Positions 15,719-21,038 of a stretch of DNA of 21,038 nucleotides are shown one piece after another. The position numbers and the translations under genes were made by a program. The stretch is from an uncultured Eubacteriales bacterium (GTDB taxonomy: Bacteria > Bacillota > Clostridia > Oscillospirales > Oscillospiraceae). The stretch spans positions 1 to 21,038 of the forward strand of contig URTG01000009.1 of the NCBI GenBank assembly GCA_900550705.1, given 5' to 3'. The first letter of the stretch is position 1. Each line of letters begins with the position of its first letter. The notes beneath the pieces are model-generated. The model was not told where the DNA came from. It saw only the letters and a list, made by a program, of their open reading frames with translations, and did no database searches.

Positions 15719-16435
15719 ATGGCAAGAATTGACGGACGGGCCTGCGACCAGCTGCGCCCGGTAGAGATCATACCCAACATCAACAAATTCGCCGAGGGCT
15801 CTTGTCTCATCCGCTGCGGCAACACCCATGTGCTGTGCACCGCCAGCGTGGAGGACAAGCCCCCCCGCCATGTCCCCGAGGGGGAGGGCTGGGTGACGGC
15901 GGAGTACTCCATGCTCCCCCGGGCCAACCGGGAGCGCTCCCGCCGGGACATCTCCAAGCTGAAGCTCAACGGCCGCGCGGCGGAGATCCAGCGGCTCATC
16001 GGCCGCTCCCTCCGGGCGGTGGTGGACCGGAAGAAGCTGGGACCCTGGAATATCACCGTGGACTGCGACGTGCTCCAGGGCGACGGCGGCACCCGCACCG
16101 CCTCCATCACCGGCGGCTTTGTGGCCATGATGCTGGCGTTTCAGAAGATGCAGAGGGAGGGGCTGCTCACCCAGCTGCCCGTCAGCGGCTATGTGGCTGC
16201 GGTGTCTGCCGGGGTGGTGGGCGACGTGCCCATGCTGGACCTGTGCTATGAGGAGGACTCCTCCGCCATGGTGGACCTGAACTGCGTCATGGACGACCGG
16301 GGCCGTCTCATCGAGATCCAGGGCACCGGCGAGGGCCGGCCCTTTACCCTGGAGGAGCAGCAGGAGCTGGTCCGGCTGTGCGCCAAGGGCGTTGACGAGC
16401 TTCAGGCCATTCAGCGGGCCTGCCTGGAGGGTTGA
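15719..16435 (+). CDS. rph: Ribonuclease PH
   Basis: RNase PH trims the 3' ends of tRNA precursors by phosphorolysis. The 238-residue protein has the expected start (R-x-D-G-R-x-x-D-Q-L-R-P), R86 in L-N-G-R-A-A-E-I-Q-R-L-I-G-R-S-L-R, and the phosphate-binding motif G-D-G-G-T-R-T-A-S-I (121-130). The acidic D-L-C-Y-E-E-D segment carries metal ligands, and the C-terminal Q-G-T-G-E-G is also typical. The ATG at 15719 follows GAGAGGAAG. Residues in the active site are intact, unlike the frameshifted rph of some E. coli K-12 strains. It heads a run of closely packed genes; rph next to rdgB is a common bacterial pairing. Confidence 0.96.
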   Translation: MARIDGRACDQLRPVEIIPNINKFAEGSCLIRCGNTHVLCTASVEDKPPRHVPEGEGWVTAEYSMLPRANRERSRRDISKLKLNGRAAEIQRLIGRSLRAVVDRKKLGPWNITVDCDVLQGDGGTRTASITGGFVAMMLAFQKMQREGLLTQLPVSGYVAAVSAGVVGDVPMLDLCYEEDSSAMVDLNCVMDDRGRLIEIQGTGEGRPFTLEEQQELVRLCAKGVDELQAIQRACLEG

Positions 16436-16439
16436 GGGG

Positions 16440-16730
16440 ATGGCACAGGTATTCGAAATGCTGATGCTGATTCTGTTCGGCCTGTCCTGGCCGTTCAACA
16501 TCGCAAAGTCCCTGCGCTCCCGCACCGCCCGGGGCAAGAGCATCTATTTTGAGATGGTCATTATCGTGGGCTATCTCTGCGGCATTGCGGGGAAGATCGT
16601 GGGCCACAACGTCACCTATGTGGTGGCCTTTTACCTCATCGACATCGCCATGGTGTCCGCCGACCTGATCCTCACCCTGCGGAATATGGCCCTGGACCGG
16701 GCCGCCGACCGAAAGGAGCGCAAGGCATGA
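16440..16730 (+). CDS. Three-helix PQ-loop/SemiSWEET-like membrane protein
   Basis: This 96-residue protein has three predicted membrane helices at about residues 3-20, 36-55 and 58-80, with a positively charged C-terminal tail (R-N-M to K-A). Between helices one and two is L-S-W-P-F-N-I-A-K-S, then R-T-A-R-G-K-S-I. This matches the PQ-loop pattern of SemiSWEET transporters (P-Q, then K-S, then S-x-x-G-x-S) with F in place of Q. A single three-helix unit would have to dimerise to form a transport path. The ATG at 16440 follows GGAGGG (16426-16431) at the rph end, four bases after the rph stop. Its own stop overlaps the rdgB start (ATGA). Substrate and function are unknown; the family call rests on pattern recognition only. 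Confidence 0.78.
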   Translation: MAQVFEMLMLILFGLSWPFNIAKSLRSRTARGKSIYFEMVIIVGYLCGIAGKIVGHNVTYVVAFYLIDIAMVSADLILTLRNMALDRAADRKERKA

Positions 16731-17317
16731 AATTTGTTCTGGCCAGCAAGAATCAAAAGAAACTGGTGGAGATGAACGCCATCCTGTCTCAGCTGGGCAT
16801 TGAGGTCTGCTCCGAGGCCGACGCCGGGGTGGACGTGGAGGTGGAGGAGACCGGCTCCACCTTTGAGGAGAACTCCCTGCTGAAGGCCAGGGCCGTGATG
16901 GAGGCCAGCGGGCTGCCTGCCGTGGCCGACGACTCCGGCCTGTGCGTGGACGCGCTGAACGGCGCGCCGGGGGTGTATTCCGCCCGCTACGGCGGACCGG
17001 AGCTGGACGACACCGGCCGCTGCCGCCTGCTGCTGGAAAATCTGCGGGGACAGTCGCCCCGGACGGCGAAGTTCGTCTCGGTAATCACCTGCTGCTTCCC
17101 CAACGGCGACGTGCTCACCGCCCGGGGGGAGTGTCCGGGGACCATCGCCTTCGCCCCCATGGGGGAGGGCGGCTTCGGCTATGACCCGGTGTTTTTCCTG
17201 CCGGAGAAAAAGAAGACCTTCGCCCAGCTGACGGCGGAGGAGAAGAACGCCATCTCCCACCGGGGAAAGGCTCTGGAGACCTTCCGCGCCCGGTTGGAGG
17301 AATATTTCAAACAGTAA
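16727..17317 (+). CDS. rdgB: XTP/dITP diphosphatase (RdgB/HAM1 family)
   Basis: This enzyme hydrolyses dITP, XTP and ITP to monophosphates, keeping deaminated purines out of DNA and RNA. The 196-residue protein shows S-K-N-x-x-K near the start (family S/T-x-N-x-x-K), D-D-S-G-L-C-V-D-A-L-N-G-A-P-G-V-Y-S-A-R-Y (68-88) with the catalytic aspartates D68/D69, G-F-G-Y-D-P-V-F (149-156) and S-H-R-G-K-A-L (177-183). Length is normal. It starts inside the stop codon of the preceding membrane-protein gene, so the two are likely translated together. Confidence 0.96.
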   Translation: MKFVLASKNQKKLVEMNAILSQLGIEVCSEADAGVDVEVEETGSTFEENSLLKARAVMEASGLPAVADDSGLCVDALNGAPGVYSARYGGPELDDTGRCRLLLENLRGQSPRTAKFVSVITCCFPNGDVLTARGECPGTIAFAPMGEGGFGYDPVFFLPEKKKTFAQLTAEEKNAISHRGKALETFRARLEEYFKQ

Positions 17318-17330
17318 TGGAGAGAACATA

Positions 17331-17660
17331 ATGGAGCTGACAAGCAAGCAGCGGGCCCAACTGCGGGGTCTCGCCACCAATATCGACACCATCCTCATCG
17401 TGGGCAAGGATGGCATCGGCGACAACCTGGTGAAGCAGGCCAACGACGCCCTGGAGGCCCGGGAGCTGATCAAGGGCCGGGTGCTGGAAAATTCCATGCT
17501 GTCCCCCCGGGAGGCCGCCCAGGAGCTGGCCCCCCTGACCCGCAGCGAGGTGGTCCAGGTCATCGGGACCAAGTTCGTTCTGTACCGGCCCAGCCACAAG
17601 AAGGATAAGAAGGACAAAATCGTTCTGGTGGCCGACCGGAAGAAGAACACAAAAATCTGA
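17331..17660 (+). CDS. yhbY: YhbY/CRS1-domain RNA-binding protein, ribosome assembly
   Basis: YhbY (YqeI in Bacillus) is a small RNA-binding protein tied to assembly of the 50S ribosomal subunit. The 109-residue protein is one CRM domain: L-T-S-K-Q-R-A-Q-L-R-G-L-A near the start, the conserved G-K-D-G-I-G-D-N-L-V loop (25-34), and I-G-T-K-F-V-L-Y-R-P at the end of the fold. A Lys-rich tail that could contact RNA follows. The order yhbY, nadD, yqeK, then rsfS is conserved across Firmicutes and is preserved here apart from an inserted LCP gene. A GGAGAG site precedes the ATG. Confidence 0.93.
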   Translation: MELTSKQRAQLRGLATNIDTILIVGKDGIGDNLVKQANDALEARELIKGRVLENSMLSPREAAQELAPLTRSEVVQVIGTKFVLYRPSHKKDKKDKIVLVADRKKNTKI

Positions 17661-17690
17661 GCTTATTCTACATCAAAGGTGGTGCCCGAT

Positions 17691-18899
17691 ATGAAAATCG
17701 GTATCTACGGCGGGACCTTTAATCCCCCCCATCTGGGACACATGGCGGCGGCCAGGGCGGCGGTGGAGGCGCTGGAGCTGGATAAGCTCCTGCTCGTCCC
17801 TGCGGCCATCCCGCCCCACAAGGACCTGCCCCAGGGGACCCCTGCTCCGGAGCACCGGCTGGCTATGACGGAGAAAATGGGCGACGCGCTGGGGCTGCCC
17901 AAGGTGGTCCAGGTCTCTGACCAGGAGCTGCACCGGGAGGGGGCCAGCTATACCTCTGACACGCTGGAGGCCATCCGCGCCCAGTATCCCGAGGCGGAGC
18001 TGTGGCTGCTCATGGGGACGGATATGTTCCTCACCCTCCACCGCTGGCATGAGCCGGAGCGGATCATGGCCCTGGCGGGGATCTGCGGCTTCGGCCGCAC
18101 GGAGCAGGACGGCGAGAGCGTCTTTGCCCCGCAGCGGGAGTATCTGGCCAAGCACTTCGGGGCCAAGGTGGTCACCATGACCCTGCCCGGGCTGGTGGAC
18201 GTCTCCTCCACCCGGCTGCGGGCGATGCTGGCTGCCGGAGCGGGCCGGGAGTATCTGGCCCCGGCGGTGTATGGGTACATTTTAATGCACGGACTGTACG
18301 GCACCCACGCCGATTTGAAGCACCTGGACCTGCCGGAGCTGCGGGCCTGCTCCTACAGCATGATGCAGCAGAAGCGGGTGCCCCACGTCATGGGCGTGGA
18401 GGAGGAGGCGGTGAAGCTGGCCCGCCGCTGGGGGGCCGACCCGGAGCTGGCCCGCCGCGCGGGAATCCTCCACGACTGCACCAAATACTGGGACCTGGCG
18501 GAGCAGACGGCGGCCTGCACCAAATACGGCGTGGAGCTGGATGCGCTGGAGCAGCAGGCGGTGAAGCTGCTGCACTCCAAGACCGGGGCCTGCATCGCCA
18601 AGTACGTCTTCGGCCAGGCTCAGCCGGTGTATGACGCCATCTTCTGGCACACCACCGGCAAGGGGGACATGACCACCCTGGAGAAGATCATCTACGTCGC
18701 CGACTACATGGAGCCGAACCGGGACTTTGAGGGGGTGGACCGCCTGCGGCGGCTGGCCTATGAGGACCTGGACAAGGCCATGCTCCTGGGGCTGGAAATG
18801 ACCATTCAGGAGATGGAGGAGCGGGGCGTTCCTGTCCACACCAGGACCATCGAGGCCCGGGACTGGCTGACCGCCCACGGAGTAACCACAGAGGAATGA
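17691..18899 (+). CDS. nadD: Fused nicotinate-nucleotide adenylyltransferase (NadD) and YqeK HD-domain phosphohydrolase
   Basis: One 402-residue chain joins two enzymes that are separate neighbouring genes in Bacillus. Residues 1-200 are NadD, which adenylates nicotinate mononucleotide in NAD synthesis: G-G-T-F-N-P-P-H-L-G-H (H14, H17) and S-S-T-R-L-R (172-177). Residues 215-402 are YqeK, an HD-superfamily enzyme family known to split Ap4A symmetrically. Its metal ligands are visible as H232, H261-D262 in L-H-D-C-T-K, H295 in H-S-K-T-G-A, H320, and D338 in V-A-D-Y-M-E-P. Both active sites look intact. The ATG at 17691 follows AAAGGTGG (17675-17682); GTG 17679 is in frame but lies within that site. 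No stop or frameshift lies between the domains. Confidence 0.94.
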   Translation: MKIGIYGGTFNPPHLGHMAAARAAVEALELDKLLLVPAAIPPHKDLPQGTPAPEHRLAMTEKMGDALGLPKVVQVSDQELHREGASYTSDTLEAIRAQYPEAELWLLMGTDMFLTLHRWHEPERIMALAGICGFGRTEQDGESVFAPQREYLAKHFGAKVVTMTLPGLVDVSSTRLRAMLAAGAGREYLAPAVYGYILMHGLYGTHADLKHLDLPELRACSYSMMQQKRVPHVMGVEEEAVKLARRWGADPELARRAGILHDCTKYWDLAEQTAACTKYGVELDALEQQAVKLLHSKTGACIAKYVFGQAQPVYDAIFWHTTGKGDMTTLEKIIYVADYMEPNRDFEGVDRLRRLAYEDLDKAMLLGLEMTIQEMEERGVPVHTRTIEARDWLTAHGVTTEE

Positions 18900-18906
18900 G
18901 GCAAAC

Positions 18907-20490
18907 ATGAGCAAAGAACACAGCCGCCGGGGTCGGCGGCAGGCAGGCAGACAGTCCACCCTGACCCGGTGGTGGACGGAGCACAGATACTGGGTGGAGG
19001 GTCTCAGCCGGGGCCAGCTCATCCGCTACCGCATTTTGCAGGTAGTGACGGTGATGGCCGTGCTGATCATCGCGGCCTTCTGCATCCTGCGGACCTGGGT
19101 GCGGATGCCCGACGTGCCCCAGCCCGGCGTGGAGGGGACGGGCGGGTCCGGCGATACCTCCATCAGCGGAGAGATCCCCGACGTGGTCCGCAGCGGGCGG
19201 AAGAATGGGGTCTATACCTTCCTGCTGGTGGGCAAAGACACCGCCGGCGGCGGCAACACGGACACCATGCTCCTGCTGACCTACGACACCAAGGCCAAGA
19301 CCATCCACGGGCTGAACCTGCCCCGGGATACCATGGTCAACGTATCGACCTCCAGCAAGCGGCTGAACGCCGTGTATAACTACAACAAGGGCAAGGACAA
19401 GGCCGCCCAGGTGCAGAACGGCATGGCCGCCCTGAAAAAGGAAATCGGCCATATCACCGGCATTACTCCGGACTTCTATGTCATTGTGGAGTGGGAGGCC
19501 ATCGGCAAGCTGGTGGACGCCCTGGGCGGCGTGGAGTTTGAAGTCCCCTTCAACATGGACTACGACGACCCCACCCCCGGCCAGGACCTGCACATCCACC
19601 AGAAGGCCGGTCTGCGGGTGCTGTCCGGCGACGACGCCATGCAGGTGATTCGCCACCGGAAGAACAACGACGGCAGCCACTCCGGCGGCGACGTGGGCCG
19701 CCTGAAGATCCAGCAGAGCTTTTTGAAGGCCGTGGCGAAGAAGTGTCTTCAGCCCGCCACCTTCCTGAAGCTGCCGGAGCTTAGCGCCATCTTTGCGGAG
19801 AACGTCACCACCGACCTGAGCGTGGGCAACATCCTGGCCTTCGCCGAGCAGGCCCGGGGGATGGACGCGGAGACCGATGTCACCTTCCAGACCGCGCCCC
19901 TGGGGGCCTCGGTGCGCTATCACGGCGCGGCCATGGTCACCCTGGACGTGGATGAGCTGCTGACCATCCTCAATGCGGACATGAATCCCTATCTCAGCGA
20001 CATCCAGCGCAGCGACCTCCAGGTGGTCTACTGCCGCAGCGACGGCTCGCTGGCGGTCACCAGCGGCACGCTGCTGGTCAGCGGCAGAGGGTCCAGCGGC
20101 TCCGGCAGCGGCTCCGGAGGCAAGAACAACCAGACCACCACCACCCAGAAGCCCGCAGAGGAGGAGCCAGCAGAGGAGGAGCCGACAGAGGACGAGCCGG
20201 AGGATGTCCAGGAGCCGGAGAACAACGGCGGTACCTCCAGCAGCGGCGGCAATGAGACGCCCGCGCCGGAGCCTACCCCCGAACCCAATCCCGAGCCTAC
20301 CCCCGAACCCAATCCCGAGCCTACCCCGGAGCCTACGCCCACCCCGGAGCCGGAGCCGACGCCGGAGCCTACCCCGGAACCCACGCCCGACCCGAACGAG
20401 AACAGTACGCCCTCCCAGGATGTGGGCGGCGGCACCGTAGCCGCCGGCCCGGACGTCCCGGAGAACGAAGCGGCCGCCCAGGTGGCCTGA
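18907..20490 (+). CDS. LytR-CpsA-Psr (LCP) family cell-wall ligase with Pro/Glu/Thr-rich tail
   Basis: LCP enzymes move teichoic acid or other glycopolymers from lipid carriers to peptidoglycan outside the membrane. The 527-residue protein has a basic cytoplasmic tail (1-42), one membrane helix (about 44-61), and an LCP domain from about 102 to 300. Conserved residues include T-D-T-M (118-121) with D119, N-L-P-R-D-T-M-V with R140 and D141, and the later basic V-I-R-H-R-K segment. Residues from about 390 on are low-complexity: a Gly/Ser spacer, an acidic stretch and a tail of P-T-P-E-P and P-N-P-E-P repeats, probably crossing the wall. The old name 'transcriptional regulator' for LytR is misleading. 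It starts eight bases after nadD-yqeK. Confidence 0.93.
   Translation: MSKEHSRRGRRQAGRQSTLTRWWTEHRYWVEGLSRGQLIRYRILQVVTVMAVLIIAAFCILRTWVRMPDVPQPGVEGTGGSGDTSISGEIPDVVRSGRKNGVYTFLLVGKDTAGGGNTDTMLLLTYDTKAKTIHGLNLPRDTMVNVSTSSKRLNAVYNYNKGKDKAAQVQNGMAALKKEIGHITGITPDFYVIVEWEAIGKLVDALGGVEFEVPFNMDYDDPTPGQDLHIHQKAGLRVLSGDDAMQVIRHRKNNDGSHSGGDVGRLKIQQSFLKAVAKKCLQPATFLKLPELSAIFAENVTTDLSVGNILAFAEQARGMDAETDVTFQTAPLGASVRYHGAAMVTLDVDELLTILNADMNPYLSDIQRSDLQVVYCRSDGSLAVTSGTLLVSGRGSSGSGSGSGGKNNQTTTTQKPAEEEPAEEEPTEDEPEDVQEPENNGGTSSSGGNETPAPEPTPEPNPEPTPEPNPEPTPEPTPTPEPEPTPEPTPEPTPDPNENSTPSQDVGGGTVAAGPDVPENEAAAQVA
20269..20316 (+). repeat. Tandem 24-base repeat in the LCP gene tail
   Basis: Two identical 24-base copies (20269-20292 and 20293-20316) encode E-P-T-P-E-P-N-P. 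Further diverged copies continue to about 20395, encoding P-T-P-E-P units. Exact duplication at DNA level suggests recent slippage, so the tail length probably varies between strains. Confidence 0.85.
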
Positions 20491-20538
20491 GCCGCACACC
20501 CGCCCGACACCCGGGCAAGACAGAAAGGGGAACACAAC

Positions 20539-20898
20539 GTGACTTCTTACGAGCTGGCCATTCTTCTGGCCAAGGCCCTGGACAACAAAAAGGGCCAGAA
20601 CATCAAGGTGCTGAAGACCGAGGAGCTGACCACCCTGGCCGACTACTTCGTCCTGTGCACCGCCACCTCCAACACCCAGGTGAAGGCCATGTCCGACGCC
20701 TGTGAGGAGGCCGCCGAGCAGAACGGCGAGCAGGCCCACCACATCGAGGGCCACCACGACGGCACCTGGCTGCTGATGGACTTTTCCTCCGTGCTGGTCC
20801 ACGTCTTCACCGACGAGGCCCGGAAGTTCTATGACCTGGAACGCCTGTGGGGCGACGCGCAGGAAGTGGATTTGACGGAGATTTTGAAGGAAGGCTGA
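20539..20898 (+). CDS. rsfS: Ribosomal silencing factor RsfS
   Basis: RsfS binds protein L14 on the 50S subunit and blocks joining of the 30S subunit, lowering translation when nutrients are short. The 119-residue protein has A-D-Y-F-V-L-C-T-A-T-S-N-T-Q-V-K-A (34-50), a G-x-W-L-L-M-D-F segment and V-H-V-F-T-D-E-A-R-K-F-Y-D-L-E-R-L-W-G-D-A, all hallmarks of the RsfS/Iojap family. The start is a GTG at 20539 with AAAGGGG (20524-20530) eight bases upstream. In Firmicutes it commonly follows nadD and yqeK, as here. Its stop codon lies within the left arm of a terminator-like hairpin. Confidence 0.95.
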   Translation: MTSYELAILLAKALDNKKGQNIKVLKTEELTTLADYFVLCTATSNTQVKAMSDACEEAAEQNGEQAHHIEGHHDGTWLLMDFSSVLVHVFTDEARKFYDLERLWGDAQEVDLTEILKEG

Positions 20899-20911
20899 GG
20901 GTCAGCCTTCC
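20889..20911 (+). terminator. Hairpin at the end of rsfS, possible terminator
   Basis: GGAAGGCTGA (20889-20898) and TCAGCCTTCC (20902-20911) form a perfect 10-base-pair stem with a GGG loop; the left arm includes the rsfS stop codon. Only a short TTT follows (20916-20918), so termination may be incomplete. Confidence 0.5.
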
Positions 20912-20924
20912 GGAGTTTGGGGTT

Positions 20925-21038
20925 CCGCGTCTGCGGACGCGGGGTATTTCGCTCCCTGCGGGGAGCGAGTTACTTTGCCCACGGCGGCAAAGTAACCAAA
21001 GCGCCGCTTAGGGGAGAGGGATTTCGATTTCCCTCTCC
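20925..21038. repeat. Cluster of four further hairpins, probable dispersed intergenic repeat
   Basis: Four perfect inverted repeats follow one another: 20925-20931/20936-20942 (loop TGCG), 20949-20956/20961-20968 (loop TGCG), 20969-20979/20986-20996 (11-base-pair stem, loop CACGGC) and 21013-21021/21030-21038 (9-base-pair stem, cut by the window edge). No ribosome site or credible gene is seen. The arrangement resembles intergenic repeat families that recur in genomes of gut Clostridia; I recall similar GTTACTTT/AAAGTAAC elements but cannot check copy number here. Confidence 0.65.

Noticed and set aside
20491..20538. Small GCCCG/CGGGC inverted repeat between the LCP gene and rsfS
   Set aside because: The stem is only five base pairs in GC-rich sequence and no T run follows, so it is likely to be chance.
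18688..20802. Very long open frame on the minus strand opposite the LCP and rsfS genes, and similar long frames opposite accC, smc and other genes
   Set aside because: High GC content leaves few stop codons in the opposite frames. These frames lack ribosome sites, have low-complexity Gly/Arg/His/Leu-rich products and lie over genes with clear family motifs.

Overview
The window is 21 kb of dense, GC-rich DNA that looks like a chromosomal housekeeping region of a high-GC Clostridia, most likely an Oscillospirales/Oscillospiraceae-type anaerobe of the Flavonifractor/Pseudoflavonifractor kind. That placement is inferred from the FabK enoyl reductase, the short AccA, the smc-ftsY and yhbY-nadD-yqeK-rsfS neighbourhoods and the base composition; no marker gene such as 16S rRNA is present to prove it.

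Region 1 (1-9534, + strand) is nearly the whole type II fatty acid synthesis pathway in one transcription unit: acpP (5' end cut by the window), accB, accC, accD, accA, fabH, fabK, fabD, fabG, fabF, fabZ and a MarR-family regulator, closed by a strong bidirectional terminator. The four acetyl-CoA carboxylase genes supply malonyl-CoA. FabD loads it on ACP, FabH starts chains, FabF elongates them, and FabG, FabZ and FabK complete the reduction cycle. Most junctions are 4-base stop/start overlaps or place the Shine-Dalgarno sequence in the preceding gene, so translation is probably coupled. The terminal MarR protein is a candidate FabT-like regulator of the operon.

Region 2 (9573-10690) holds two minus-strand genes: a small heat-shock protein preceded by a recognisable CIRCE (HrcA) operator, and a RelB/DinJ-type antitoxin with its own strong promoter but no toxin gene beside it.

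Region 3 (10657-15596, + strand) begins with an extended -10 promoter and carries smc, a small membrane-anchored zinc-ribbon protein and ftsY. A two-hairpin element lies just before ftsY.

Region 4 (15655-20911, + strand) starts at another extended -10 promoter overlapped by an inverted repeat. It carries rph, a 96-residue PQ-loop/SemiSWEET-like membrane protein, rdgB, yhbY, a fused nadD-yqeK gene, a LytR-CpsA-Psr (LCP) cell-wall ligase with a Pro/Glu/Thr-rich tail, and rsfS. These genes link RNA processing, nucleotide-pool cleaning, ribosome assembly and silencing, NAD synthesis and wall assembly.

The last 150 bases are a string of five consecutive hairpins that looks like a dispersed intergenic repeat. 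No tRNA, rRNA, CRISPR array, insertion sequence or prophage was seen, and no gene-free stretch exceeds 300 bases. I did not find a clear undescribed multi-gene system. The most interesting leads are the PQ-loop protein, the zinc-ribbon protein, the orphan antitoxin, the NadD-YqeK fusion and the hairpin elements.
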